From the NCBI RefSeq assembly GCF_030035675.1, contig NC_084497.1:29586437-29650436 (forward strand): DNA of 64,000 nucleotides, given 5' to 3'. Positions 1-13,200 of this stretch are shown piece after piece. Under the pieces are notes generated by a model that worked only from the letters and a program-made list of their open reading frames with translations, was not told where the DNA came from and ran no database searches. Every line of letters begins with the position of its first letter. The first letter of the stretch is position 1. The DNA comes from Rhineura floridana (lineage: Eukaryota; Chordata; Lepidosauria; Squamata; Rhineuridae). A program made the translations under genes and the position numbers.

Positions 1-65
1 GATCTTGCCCCAGGACAAGAGGGGTCTTGCTGTGTGTGCTCATATTATTTTAGTTTGCACTTCAT

Positions 66-181
66 GGGTTGTAGCCAATCCGAATCCTACACAAAGTAGA
101 CCCATTGAAGTTAGTGGACATGAGTAATTTAGTTTCATTAACTTCAGTGGGCCTACTCTAAAACTTAGCTGGATGCAACCT
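66..181. repeat. Foldback repeat A copy
   Basis: This near-palindromic element of about 115 bp has arms GTAGACCCATTGAA and TTCAGTGGGCCTACTC. Its ends read GGTTGTAGCC and GGATGCAACC. The same unit recurs at least 12 times in the window. Confidence 0.75.
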
Positions 182-810
182 AGTATTTTTTCAATACTTC
201 CACCACCACCACCCTTTGACTTGTGTCAACAGCAGACTCGCCCATCAAAACTTGCTTTCTTCTGTCAGTGGGATTTGTGATATAAAGTAATAGAGAAAGA
301 AAATAGTGCTTTATCTGGAGTGGAGTTTAGAAAACTGAGCATAAACGTACATCGGACGCAACTGCAAGTATATTGCAGTCATTGGTTGGTGAGTGAGTGT
401 GCATTCTCAGGAAGAAGGCAAGCCTCACTCCACCCCAACAAGACAAGAACCCTGATTGCAATGGGTGATTAACGATTTATTAAGCAAATAAGTCTCTCCT
501 ACTGGAGCTTGATGTCTGGATCTTTGTTGGGGGGGAGAACCCCCTTTTTAGTTAACAGCTATCATTGTTTTAGAAGCCTCTGTGACAGCAGACGTTCCTT
601 GAAATTTAGCAAAACAAGAAACCAGTGACCAGTGATTTATGAAACAAAGAATCTCAGTGTGACTCAGTTTTAGCAAAAACAACCAAAGTGTTTTGTGGCA
701 CCTTTAAAGACAAAGGCGGTAGGTTTCTTTATTCTGGCATCAGCTGTTGTGCGCTAGAGCCCATTTCATAAGATGTGTGAAGTGCAGACCTTGATTGAGA
801 AATATATATT
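182..810. other. Gene-free flank
   Basis: No gene or clear repeat was seen except a piece near 690-780 (TGTGGCACCTTTAAAGAC) that recurs near 26700 and belongs to a common reptile interspersed repeat. Confidence 0.5.
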
Positions 811-921
811 AGGTCCCAGGTTCAGCTCCCTGGCAGTATTGCCAGGTAAGGCTTGGAGAGACCCCCTGCCTGAAACCCTCAGCACCACTGCCAGTCAGTG
901 AAGACAATACTGAGCTTGATG
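811..921 (+). repeat. SINE-1 fragment (tRNA-derived)
   Basis: It begins at the B-box-like CCCAGGTTCAGCTCCC and keeps the body (GCCAGTCAGTGAAGAC). The tRNA A-box end is missing. Confidence 0.7.
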
Positions 922-1505
922 TGCCCTGTGCAGAGTCCTGAGGGTTGGATGGAGAGGCTGCCGGTCCTGAGGTTCCCCATCACAAAGCTTCTGGATTGCC
1001 GGCGAACACTGACCTTAACACACCCCATGTCAACTCCTGAAGACTTTCTCTGGCTCGGGGAGTTAGCCCAGTGGCAAATTACCTACAGAGTATCTGACAC
1101 CGGCACTCGAGGGTTGCCCAACATCCTCATTACAAAAGATGGAGATCTATGAATATGAGCATATCTTCTAATCAAGGACATGAGCCTGGCAGACAACATG
1201 CCCTGCCCTGGAGGGCTGGCCTTGCAATTTAAGGCCAGAGAGTCACAAGTCCAGGAGAGTGCAAGCAAAGAGGGAAAGGACAACAGCAATAAAATCTGCT
1301 TGGGAAATACCAGCTTTGAAAAGGGGGGACAGATCAGTCTAGAGCACAGATTCCTCCCCGCTGTGTGGTCAGCATTGCAGAGGCCTCCCTGTGAGCTTCT
1401 TAGTAGTTGGATAGCAGGCAGACCCAGATAAACTAGTATTTTATGATGCTGTGGCATCAAAAGGTAAATTATGTAAAACTAAGCAAAGAATGACCAGCTT
1501 ATGAA
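922..1505. other. Gene-free stretch
   Basis: No recognisable gene or repeat was found; open frames here look random. Confidence 0.4.
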
Positions 1506-1595
1506 TTTCAAAGTTGTGAGGAGGGCAGGATTTGAACCTGTTTCTTTGTTTGTTTTCCACAGCCTTCTAGCCACTACACCACACCGGGTTCTGGC
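1506..1595 (-). repeat. SINE-2 (Sauria-type) head fragment
   Basis: Read on the minus strand it gives a tRNA-like head with GTGGTGTAGTGGCTAGAAGG and the B-box-like GGTTCAAATCC. Confidence 0.55.
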
Positions 1596-1849
1596 ATGCT
1601 GCAGGCCATGATTTATACCGGTGCTCCACATTGCAACAGCCACCTGGAAAATGCCCACCCATCTCTGTTGATTCCTAGTTCCTTCTGTAGCTTGTAAAAC
1701 AGGGAAATAATCTGCTTCTTCCTTGACACATGGGGTGTGTTTATAACAGCAGCACCCAGATAAACCAAGGGGTGGAGGCCTTTCAGTTCCCCGCATCATT
1801 CTAGGTTGGCCCTTAGTCACACGCTAAGGGTGGAAAGACCCATCAAGTC

Positions 1850-2135
1850 TTCACACGGCACATAGACAAACTATGGAATCCACTAGCCACAAGACATAGC
1901 AATGGCTTTAAAAGAGGATTAGACCAATGTGTAGAGGATAATAGGACTATCAAGGGCTATCAGCTATGATGACTATGCTCTGCCTCCACTGTTGCAGGTC
2001 CTGGAAACCGCAGGAGGGCAGAGATGCTGCTTGCAGGCTTGGGGCACCTGGTTGGCCACTGTGAGAACAGGAGGCTGGACTCGATGGGCCATTGGCCTGA
2101 TCCAGCAGCCAGGCTCTTCTTACATTCTTACGTTG
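1850..2135 (+). mobile_element. CR1 LINE 3' end
   Basis: This is the 3' end of a CR1 copy with AAACTATGGAATCC, GGCTTTAAAAGAGGATTAGA and a terminal TTCTTAC repeat. Nothing upstream of the last part of ORF2 remains. Confidence 0.8.
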
Positions 2136-2362
2136 AAATGAGTGTATCAGTGGTGATGTAGAAGACATAGCTAGATGTGTCGAACTCTGCATATGCTCAG
2201 AGTCCCACTCTTTTCACATACACCCCATTTTATTTTTCTTTGGACGACGAGGGTGATGCTAGTTAAGGTCAAGAAGGGATTTTTCCAGCATCCAGGCTGA
2301 TTATGCTGGGGTGCATTTCCCGCTACCACTTCATGTCACACAGAAGAGAGGGAAGAGACTGA

Positions 2363-2483
2363 AGGTTGTGTGCAGTGCTTGTCCTACTCAGAGTAGACCT
2401 CTTGAAGTTAATGGACAGGACTAATTTAGCTTCAATAATTTCAATGGGTTTACTCTGAGTAGGACTAGCACTGGATGCAACCC
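2363..2483. repeat. Foldback repeat A copy
   Basis: TCCTACTCAGAGTAGACC pairs with GGTTTACTCTGAGTAGGA across a short loop. Confidence 0.75.
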
Positions 2484-2715
2484 TTTGCTGCTCCAGAGGA
2501 GAGGATTAGATCTAAGTAGGGTGTAGAAGAAGAGTCCATTTTAATCAGATTTATATACAGAATTTTGCAGTTCTGACCCAGGGAAGCTTTGCCCTGCATC
2601 AGGCTGCCTCTCACATCAAGCACCCAGTTATGTCTGAGCTGCTCCTGAATCCTCTTTTAAAAAAAGAAAAGCCCAACTAATTATATGCATTACTGTATGT
2701 ATCTGTTTATGTTTG

Positions 2716-2786
2716 AGAAAACCGTGGTGCCTGGGGCTGATGGGAATTGTAGTCCAAACATCTGGAGGGCTCCAGCTTGGCAAAGG
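2716..2786. repeat. Foldback repeat B, one arm
   Basis: GATGGGAATTGTAGTCC and ACATCTGGAGGGC match one arm of the element seen whole at 8162-8312. Confidence 0.6.
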
Positions 2787-2894
2787 GAGTAGGGAAGGGT
2801 GTGTCTCTCAGCTTCAATTTCCTCTCCGTTTATCATTTGTTGAGTTCAATACCCCACATTTCCACCATCTGTGATTTAAAAAACAAAAAAACCA

Positions 2895-3135
2895 GCAAAT
2901 TTCTCCTTTTTTTGGTATGAAAGTTTGCCTAACATACACATCTTTGCCGCCCTTCTCACCAACATGATGCATTTTTTTAATGTTGCTGTAATGACTATAA
3001 GCATTTTTATGCATACTTTACCCTAGCATAGGCATTTGGGTAGACATTTCTTGGCTGGAGAGCTGCATTGCACAATTCTGAGAAGTGCAAATTTTGGTTT
3101 GTGTATTGTTTCAGTGTGAATTAGGAATGTCACCT
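2895..3135 (-). mobile_element. hAT-type MITE family D fragment
   Basis: A degraded minus-strand copy with runs such as GCATTTTTATGCATAC, GGAGAGCTGCATTGCA and TGTTTCAGTGTGAATT shared with family D. Confidence 0.5.
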
Positions 3136-3604
3136 TTAAATGAGACTAGAACCTAATAGGGAGTCAACTCATTTGTTTAGTTAACAAACTGAAGCATTCT
3201 CCCTTGCATTATACAAAGAGGGGCCCCTATTACTCAGTCTAAATTTGTCTTGGGACTTTAACCAAGAAGGCCACCATCCTCCTCGGATTTTTGGCCCAAG
3301 AAGAACAATCACGTCAGCTCATTCTGAGAAAATATTATACTTTGTGAGTTTTCTTAGCTCATCGCTGAGTAGCCAGTGAGTCTCAGGGGATAGGGTGCAT
3401 ATTTCTTTTTTAAAAATCTACTGAATGAAGACTTCCTTTTTCTGAATAACCATCATGTTCGGCCAGAAGGTGGCTGTTTCTACTCTACTTAGAAATCTGA
3501 GCTATGCTTTCAAGAATGCTTTAGAAATGTATTTATTGAAAGGCAATAATTTTGCACAGAACAGACATTCTTCCTCCACGACAACTTCATGGAAAAGAGA
3601 GACA
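3136..3604. other. Gene-free stretch beyond PADI1
   Basis: No clear repeat or exon. The candidate PADI1 poly(A) signal at 3532-3537 lies here, so part may be 3' UTR. Confidence 0.4.
3532..3537 (-). terminator. PADI1: Candidate PADI1 poly(A) signal
   Basis: An AATAAA hexamer lies on the minus strand about 460 nt past the PADI1 stop codon. An ATTAAA variant at 3812-3817 is a nearer alternative. No transcript evidence is available here. Confidence 0.4.
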
Positions 3605-3682
3605 CAGCAGCCTATGCCTGCTTACTCAGAAGTAAGCCCCACTGAGTCCAACAGGACTTCCTCCTAAGTAAGTGCACAGAGT
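3605..3682. repeat. Short foldback repeat E
   Basis: TTACTCAGAAGTAAGCCCC faces CTTCCTCCTAAGTAAG around GAGTCCAACAGGA. This is a common short reptile repeat. Confidence 0.5.
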
Positions 3683-3996
3683 AACATCTTTAAATATCTG
3701 AATGTTTCCAAAGCCTCCCTTGCCCATCTTGCACTGGAACACACTTATCTTCCCCAAAACATAATTTTCATGGTTTTAAAAAGTTTGGTGCCTCACATTT
3801 AAAGCAGGGTTTTTAATCCCAAAGTGGCCCTCCTCATTAAAAGTCCAAGGATTTGATGGGTGCTGGGAAATTGGTCTTTTGGTAAGTGGTCAGCGTCCTT
3901 TCTCTTTTCCAAAATCTTTGGGCATCTTCGTTGCCCACTTTTCAAGACAAAAGTACAGAAAAAATAAGTGGGGCGGGGAATGCCCCCCTCTTGATT

Positions 3997-4230
3997 TCAA
4001 GGCATTATGTTCCACCAGTGGAAGGAAAAGGCTTCCCGGCAGACATTGGTACCGCAGTGGATTTCACCTGACAGAATGTGGTAGGAGAAAAAGTCATCGA
4101 TAAAAGTGCATGCCAAGCCCAGCGGTTCCAACAGGGAGCGGACATTTTCTTCAAGGCAACACTGTCCGTGGACGATGGGGCCAAACGGCTTCGGGATGCC
4201 CAAGTGCTTCCCCAAGACGATCATGTTCAC
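3997..4230 (-). CDS. PADI1: PADI1 exon 16 (catalytic Cys and stop)
   Basis: This exon is 234 nt including the TGA at 3999-3997, residues 590-666. Cys648 in GEIHCGTNV is the nucleophile. The end reads [14 protein letters not shown], where human paralogs mostly have RKPF and KWWNMVP, so Glu, Ala and His replacements are visible near the C-terminus. Confidence 0.96.
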   Translation of the reverse strand: MNMIVLGKHLGIPKPFGPIVHGQCCLEENVRSLLEPLGLACTFIDDFFSYHILSGEIHCGTNVCREAFSFHWWNIMP

Positions 4231-7200
4231 CTACAGGGAGCAAAACGGCAACGGTCTGGGTTGGTTTTTCAGCCAACTGCATCCCTACTAAAGTTAGGAA
4301 CGCAGTTAAAAGTTAGGTGCTCTACCACTGAGCTATTGCCTCCCGCTAAAAACAAAGTAAGATTCTAGTCCTCATGGTTCTAAATAAAGACCTGCTTTGA
4401 AAGGTACTATATGAAGCTGCCTTATACTGAGTCAGACCATTAGTTCATCTAGCTCAGTACTGTCTACACTGACTGGCAGTGGCTCTCCAGGGGTCCAGGC
4501 AGGGAGCCTCTCTCAGTCCTACCTGGAGATGCTGGCACTGGGGATTGGACCAGGGACCTTCTGCATTGTTGTTGCTTTGTGCGTGACAGACAGGTAACAT
4601 GGCTACCACACTTGAAGCCAATCCCCAGAGAAAGCTGCTTGACATGCCTGCCCAAAAGCTAAAGAATGACAGAGGGCAAAAGCCCCTCACCATGTCTGGG
4701 AACAAGGCGGTCGCCGTGGAACCTTCCAGAGTGAACAGCTGTGGGATGTCAATGATGTCTCGTTCGCTCAGCCCCAGTTCCCGCTTCAAAATGCTGCGGT
4801 TCCAGTCAATGCAACTCTGGAAGAAAAAGTGGTGACCATTGCAAATTTATTTTCCTCAGGCTACAAGGGCCTCTGCATCTGATGTTCTCACCCAAAGGCA
4901 CCAAGCTACAAGGCTGTTGTTATTTAGCTCAGGATAGCTCACAAGGGGGGAGGGAGAGGGAAAACCCCCCTCAGATTCCTGTGAGGGGGAAAAACTACAG
5001 TCCCCTCCAGATGGGTGTTTTATTACAGGTGTATTCTGCAAGGGAAAAATTGCCATGACCGCATTGTTATTTCCTTCTTTATTTTGGTAAAACAGCCTCA
5101 TGAACTGAAGCACCTTGTAAAGTTTCCATTTTACCTCACAATCCTCATTTAGGTTGGAAGAGCAAGGTATGCGCCTTGTCCATATTCGAACTCGGTGTCA
5201 CATCGCATGAGGTTGAAAAGAAACCTTGACAATGCCTTAGATTTTGCCTCAGTTTAGCAAACCACAGTTATTCACTCATAACCGCTGTGGAATTCGGTCT
5301 TTCGTGTGGTTAGGAAAGAAATGGCAATGAATGTCTGAGCTGGTGTCACATTGTACTTGACATTTTACCTCAGCGTAGCATAACACAGGTCATTTTAACA
5401 GCCCTCCCCTTGTCAGTCAACAAGAAATAAATTCATGTCTTTCCTCATTGTGATAGCTCCCACAAGATTAAAAAGAGATATGACGCTTTTCTTTAAAAGG
5501 ACAGATAGGTTTTAAAAACATTTTTTTTGTCACTGGGCAAAAGGGAGTGTCTTTAATCCATGTCAATTAAGTGATTGCTCATGACCAGCTCATTAAAATA
5601 CTAGTGGCACTATTGATGCGTGAGGCCATGTTGATCTTTCACTCCCCGTGGTTCTTGGTTCTGGTCACCTGTAACTTAAAAAGGAGATTGCAGAGCTGGG
5701 AAGGTTCAGAAAATCATCAAGGGGACGGAGCGACTCCCCTATGAGGAAAGGTTGCAGCATTTGGCCCCTTTCGGTTTAGGCGGGAAAGCGAGTAAAAGGT
5801 GACATGATGGAAGTTTGTATGATTTATGTGTGGCGTGGAGAAAGTGGCTGGAAAGAGGTTTTTCTCCCTCTCACGTAACTTGTGGACATCCAATGAAGCT
5901 GAACATTGGAGGATCCAGGACAGAGAAAAGAAAGGCCTTCTTCATAACACGCATATTTTGGCTATGAAATTCGCTATCACAAGATGTTGTGATGGCCAAC
6001 TTGGATGGCTTTAAAAGAGGATTAGGCAAATTCATGGAGGATAAGGCTAACAATGGCTATGCTCTGCCTCCATGTTTGCTTCCAAACACCAGTTGCTGGA
6101 AACCGCAGAAGGGAAGAGTTGCTGTTGCGCTCAGGCCGTGCTTTGGGGTTTCCCATTGGGGCATTGGGTTGGCCACCATGAGAACAGGATTCTGGACTAG
6201 TTGGGCCACTGGCCTGTTCCAGCAGGGTTCTTCTTAGATTCTTATTCTTAGGATGAAACTCTCATGCTAATGGAGGTAAAAGGGACATTCACATTCCTAT
6301 AATTAGTTTTTGGCAAAATTGCTATTTTCTGTTGGCCTACCTAGGGATGGGGGAGAAATTTGATTCAGTTCACATTCAAAAGTGAATCTACATAATTCAC
6401 ACTTTCAAAAAACATGTGAACTGAAATAACTGTCATCCTTCAAAAGCTGCATCTCTCCAAATTTGCAATGGAGTCCTTCAGCCAAGTGTAACGTGTACAG
6501 AAATGCATATATACTAGGGGCAAGTGTGTATAAAAACACACGTTAGTGAAAATGACATACAAATATGCATTGTATTAAGGGAAATATAAATATTAGGGAA
6601 AATATGTTTTGCAAAAATGTGTACATTAGGTAATATTGCATACAAAAATGGGTACATTACAATGAATTTGCACCAAAATGCTGATTAATTTTTATGAGGA
6701 CTTGCGGGGTTTTTTTTAAAAAAGAAACAAACCACAAACGGATAGGCTTTAAATTGGATTCCTGCATTGAGCAGGGAGTTGGAGTCGATGACCTTATTGG
6801 CCCCTTCCAACTCTATGATTCCATGATTCTGTTCTATAATATGGAAATCTGGAGATCTGGACTTTGGTTGATGATGAGTCTGAAAAGGAAATTACTAAAA
6901 AGTGAGCAAGACATTTTTTTGAAAGAGTTGGGCAATGGAAGCCAGCTGCTTAGAGAAGTTGTGGTGTGGCATTTACTGGATGAGGGAAATAAAACAAATG
7001 AATTGCTCTTCCAAAGAAACGCACAGGAATAGGGTGGATTCTGGATAAAACCTTTTTTTGTTTTGTCTTGTTTTATGCCGTCAGGCCAATTCAACTGTTT
7101 TAAGTTCCTTTTTAGATGAGCTGGCCATCCTTGTGATTATTTTGTATTATTTTACAATACATTGTTGTGTGCACCCCCTAGATATTTTATATGAGGGAAT

Positions 7201-10200
7201 GGCATATAAATACTTTTATTTTGTGGAGTTTATTGTATTATTGTATTTTATTTTTATCCTTAATGTTTCTCATGCTTAAGAGAATATTTTGTTTTCTGGT
7301 CAACTATGCTGCTTTAATTGTGTATTTTATATTTGAGTTATATATCCAGTGTTGCATTTTGATTATATATATACACACAAATGTTTTAAATTAAATAAAA
7401 TGCACATTCTCTGTCTGTTTCTGTATTGTTTTGTCACTTGTGTGTTTGCCACCCTGGGCTCCTTTTGGAAGGACGGGGGGATTTAAATTTAATAAAGAAA
7501 TAAATAGTTGACCATTCAGAAAGACACCCCAATGTTGCTGGTAACCATTTGCTTTGTTCTATTTTTAATATTTTTTATAAATGCTACAGAAAAGCCAGGA
7601 ATCCTCGGTCGTCAGTATAAGGGGCGGGAGGGGGGAGGAGAAACCATCTGAAGTCGCCAGCAGAGCCTTAAAGGTCCAGATCCTGATGAACAGACTCCGA
7701 TAATCTTTTACCTGCACAAACTTGCTGTCGCTGTGCACCAGTTTGTCCGCCAGGAGCTTGTTGAGAGTAATTCTCCCCAGTCTCCCTAGACCTGCATGGG
7801 AAAGAGTTTTCACACATTTTAAAAGACTTGCAGGCTGGGCTGGGCGTGAGAAGCATCAGTAAGGGAGCAAAAGAATAAAGAAAGAAATCTTCTGCTCTCA
7901 CCTTCAAACAGGGCAGCATTTCCATAACCTTCTTTTTGCTTCTCTTTGAACAGCTTCAGACAGGCAGCAGGGCTGGCTAAGAGCAACCGGAAGCCCTGCA
8001 GATAGAGAAACGGAGGGGGCAAGCTGCCTGGCAGAATTTTGGCTTATTTCTGTAACCATTGTTTTTCAGGTGTAAAGGCGTCCGCTGCTTTCTACAGCCC
8101 CCACTACAGGGCCAACTTGCTATGACATCACAGAATGTTCAGAAACATTCTAACTGCTTAAACCAGGGGCGGGGGACCAACTGTGGTCTTCCAGATGTTG
8201 TTGGACTCTGATCCCCATCAGCTGTGGACTACAGCATGCCCAACAGTCAGTGATGATTGGAGGTGGAGTCCAACAACATTTGGAGGGCCACAGATTCCCC
8301 ATCCCTGGCTTAAGTAAAACCATCAGCTATAGAATGTCGACAAGCAGTGTGGTTATTGTTAAAGGAAGTGAGAGGACACAAGTAGAGCCCTACTGGATCA
8401 GACCAATGGCCCGTCTAATCTATTTATTTATTTATTTATTTATTTATTATTTCAATTTATATACCGCCCTTAGCGAAATAGCTCTCAGGGTGGTGAACAA
8501 ACAAAATAAAATACAATATATCATAATAAAAATACACAAACATATACAAACAAACAACGAAAAGCACAGCAAAAACAAAATAAATACTACAAAAATTAAA
8601 ATACAGATTAAAAGATTAAAAAAGTTAAGAAGATTAAAATGCCTGGGAGCATAAAAAGGTCTTTACCTGGCGCCGAAAAGATGGAAGTGTAGGCTCCAGG
8701 CGTACCTCTTCGGGGAGGCTGTTCCACAACTCAGGGGCCACCACAGAAAAGGCCCTAGATCTCGTAACCACCCTCCGGGCTTCCCGATGGGTTGGTACCC
8801 GGAGGAGGGCCTTAGATTCTGAACGAAGTGAACGGGTAGGTTCATAGCGAGAGAGGCGTTCCACAAGGTATTGAGGTCCCACGCCGTGTAAGGCTTTATA
8901 GGTCAAAACCAGCACCTTGAATCTCGCCCGGAAGCAAATAGGAAGCCAGTGCAGACGCGCCAGGACAGGTGTTATATGCGAAGACCGACTGGTCCTCGTC
9001 AATAATCTGGCAGCTGCGTTCTGCACCAGCTGAAGTTTCCGAACTGTCTTCAAGGGCAGCCCTACGTAGAGCGCATTACAGTAATCCAATCTTGAAGTTA
9101 CCAGAGCGTGGACAACGGAGGCGAGGTCGTCCCTGTCCAGATAGGGGCGTAGTTGGGCTACCAGACGAAGATGGTAAAACGCATTCCGTGCCACCGAGGC
9201 CACTTGGGCCTCGACAGACAAGGAAGAGTCGAGAAGAACCCCCAAACTACGTACCTGTTCTTTCAGGGGGAGTGTAACCCCATCCAGAACAGGGTAAGCA
9301 TCCACCATCTGAGCAGGGAAGGCGTTCACCAACAATGTCTCGGTCTTGTCTGGATTGAGTCTCAGTTTATTAGCTCTCATCCAGTCCATTATCGCGGTCA
9401 GGCAACGGTTCAGCACATCAACAGACTCACCTGAGGAAGATGAAAAGGAGAAATAGAGCTGCGTGTCATCAGCATACTGATGGCAACGCACTCCAAAACT
9501 CCTGATGACTGCACCCAGCGGCTACATGTAGATGTTGAAAAGCATGGGGGACAAGACCGATCCCTGGGGGACTCCACAATGGAGAGTCCATGGTGTCGAG
9601 TGATGTTCCCCAAGCACTACCTTCTGGTGACGATCCGCGAAGTAGGAGCGGAACCACTGCCAAGCAGTGCCCCCGACACCCAACTCCGCGAGTCTCCCCA
9701 GAAGGATACCATGGTCGATGGTATCAAACGCCGCTGAGAGATCAAGGAGAATCAACAGAGTCACACTCCCCCTGTCCCTCTCCTGACAAAGGTCATCATA
9801 CAGGGCGACCAAGGCTGTTTCGGTGCCAAAACCGGGCCTGAAACCGGATTGAAACGGATCTAGATAATCGGTTTCATCCAAGAGCGCCTGGAGTTGGCTG
9901 GCAACCACCCGCTCCAAAACCTTGCCCCAAAAAAGGGACATTCGCCACCGGTCTATAGTTATTCAGATTATCTGGGTCCAAGGAGGGTTTCTTTAAAAGA
10001 GGTCTCACTACTGCCTCCTTGAGGCTACCAGGGACTACTCCCTCCCTCAAGGAGGCGTTAACCACTTCCTTGGCCCAACCGGTGGTCTAGCACTCAAAGT
10101 TCTCTCAAAGTGGCCAGTTAGATGCCCATGACAAGGCTGCAGGCAGGACCTGAGTGCGACAATGTGATTCCCAGAAACTGGTACTCAGAGATGTATTGCC

Positions 10201-13200
10201 TCCAGCAATGGAGGTGGAACCTGAGAAGATCCCGGCAGCTGGATCTGACCCATCTAGTCCAGCATCCTGTTCTCCCTATGACCAACCAGAGGGCTATGGG
10301 TGACGAAGGGAGCCAGCTTGCAGGGGCGATTGGTAACCTTCTCAATGTGGATCAAACATGAAGCATCATAAGTAAGAAGGGGGGGAGTTAAACAATTTCC
10401 CTGTGGATAAGTACCTTCCTGTCGGGTGCTGGAACAAAACTCAGGAACTCATCGACGTGCCCCACAGTGAGCCAATCGGAGTAGAGCTCAATGGGGGGCT
10501 GGACTCTCTGGGCATAGAGGAAGTCCCGGACAATTTTGACCATTTTCCTGCTGCCAGACCTAAGAGTTGAGGCAGGTTGAAAAAAGAGGGAAGAAGAGAA
10601 TGCAAGGTGGGATTAGAAGGAGGATGGGGAAGAAATATGATTCAGTTTGCATTTAACGGCAAACTTACAATATTTAGCACTTTTTGAAACAATGCATGAA
10701 TCAAAACTCAGCCATCTTTTTTTTTTTGCAGTGCAGTTCTTCAGCCCAGTAATGTGTACAGAAATGTACATACTAGGGTGGGGCGTGCATATGAATGCAT
10801 GTTAATAGTGAAAAGTAACTGACCAAATTATATTAGCCAAAATGTGTACATTAGGCAAAATGGCACACAAAAATGGACATATTAGGAGAAATTGGCACTA
10901 GAAAGCAGATGCATCTGAAACTGAAATTGACAGGTTTCGCCCATTCCTAATTAGAACACACCAGTGGGGAAGGTTAGGATGGAGGCAGGCGCCCAACACA
11001 ATTCGAATTCCATACACGAAGAGGTATGCCCGTGTATGAAGCATTGTGCTATTAATGTTGGAGAAGGGCCATGGCTCAGTGGCAGAGCCCCTGCTTGGCA
11101 TGCAGAAGGTCCCAGGTTTAATCCCCAGCAGCATCTTCAGTAGGATTGGGAGAGACCCCCTGCGTGAAACCCGGGAGAGCTGCTGCCAGCCAGTGCGGCC
11201 AGTACTGAACTGGATAGGGCCATGTTCTGACTCATATAAGGCAGCTTCCTGTTCCTAAGAATGGCTGTGTGTGTTTGTGCTCGTGTGTGCACGATATGTG
11301 CTGCCGTCCCGCCCTTTGGAAAAGGTCTATAGCTCAGCAACAGGACACCTGCTTTGCATGCAGAAGGTCCCAGGTTCAATCCGCAATGGCAGCGTCTTCA
11401 GGTAGGGCTGGGAAAGAGACCTCCTGTCTGAAGCCCTGGAGAGCCACTGCCAGTCAGTGTAGACAGTATTGAGCTAGATGGACCAATGCTCTGACTCAGT
11501 AACATAAGGCAACGTCCTACGGTCCTATGAAAGTCCATTTGGGTTTCTTGTAGGAAGGAGGGTCGATACATGCATTAAGAAACAGAAGCCAGGATCAATT
11601 TCCAGATCTAGATCTTTGCTGGTGCTGTTAACTGGATGCATCATGTTAAAAATAAGTGGGCCCTTTTGCCTCTGTGCGAGTCGGGATATTTGAGTGTTCG
11701 CTCTCCTTTCTCCCCATCTTTAGTGAGTCTTGTCCCTGAGATCCTCCTCCTCCTTCTACATAAAGGCTTAATTGTTAACCACACACATCACAACAAGAGA
11801 CCTTTTGTTTGCCTGGTAACACCCCCCCCCCTAGTACATGCCTCCCATACAACAGCAAGGCCAGACCTCCTGCAATTGGGTGCCAGTTGTAAGATTTTTA
11901 AAAGTTTAAACCAGATAACAAAAATGGCAAAAACAATGCAACATGTCCCCACAGAATATAATATGTGTCTTCAGAATATAATAACCCCCAAACTTCTATG
12001 CATCCAGCAAGGCACCAGTGCAGAAACTGCCTGCAGAAAATTCCCAGCTAGGAAGCTCAAGGGTTCCCATACGCAAAACCTTAAAGCCCTAATTCAAGGT
12101 GACAAAGGCCTAAGTCCTGGTTCCTGGCAATAACAGCTCCTTTCCTCCTCTCCAACCCTTATCTAAAACTCACAAGTACAGCCACCCGCTGGGCCAAACC
12201 AATAACCCATAGGGATTACATCAGCTCCTTAGATTTTAGCGTGAGGATAGGGAACCTCTGGCCCTCCATATGTTGTTGGACTTCAGCTTCAGGCAGCATC
12301 AGGCAGCAGGGTCAGTGTTCCAGGATGATGGGAGTTGTAGTTTAACACCTGTTGGGCCAAACATTCCTCAGCCTATTTCAATTATTTTCAATTAAGATCT
12401 GGTAAAAAAAAGAAGTTTGCCCATAGTTTCACTTGCGAGGAAAAGGCAAAATGTTTCCAATATGAGATTCCCAGCAACTGGTATTATTCAGAGGCCTGTC
12501 GTCTGAGAACACACCCATCATTGGATTCCCACATGTTCTCCCGTCCAGGCATTTTGGAGGGGGGGGGGAAGGTAAGGTCACTGATAAAGAAACAACTGTG
12601 GAGGGGATTTACATGCAATTAATTATGATTTATTCATCTCAGTTCCTTTTGCTTGCAGTCTTTGCCAGGGACCCTGTAAACCAAAGCACTCTTGTGTTTA
12701 ATCGAAACATGTCAGGCCAAATAAATCATAATTCAATGCACTGAACAGATGGAGGCATGGCTCAGTTTTATCAAGGAACCTGCATCTCAGGTGCCTTTCA
12801 CCCAGGAGTGGGCTTCAGGCATTTCAGATCTTCTTTTCTTTACTACAACCCCCAAGATCTACCAAAAACCAGAGTAAAAAAAAAGATGTAGAATAAAAAA
12901 AGAGGCCACTCTGAGCCCAGGATTTTGTTTTCAGCAGCCAAACTGAAAGGGGAGTATCTCAGTGGCAGAGCATCTGCCTTGCATGCAGAAGGTCCCAGGT
13001 TCACTCCGCAATGGCAACATCTCCAGGTAGAGCTGGGAGAAGCCCCCTGCCTGAAATGCTGGACAGCTCCTGCTGGTCAGTTTCATCAGTACTGAACCAG
13101 ATGGACCATTATAAGGCAGGTTCCTATGTCTTTTAACACAAAAGTGCACTCCTGATGAGCTTTTCTGCAGCCTAATTTAGCTGTCAAAGGTTGTTTTCAT

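Noticed and set aside
898-1460. Overlapping open frames of 83 to 125 codons
   Set aside because: They lie partly in a SINE-1 fragment, overlap one another on both strands and show no protein family features.
1-3900. Search for the next PADI gene downstream of PADI1
   Set aside because: No exon-like PADI sequence is present on either strand; only repeats and unrecognised DNA.
11061-11115. tRNA-like A and B boxes suggesting a tRNA gene
   Set aside because: The head belongs to a repeated SINE of about 195 bp; no clover-leaf with an acceptor stem could be completed here or at the other heads.
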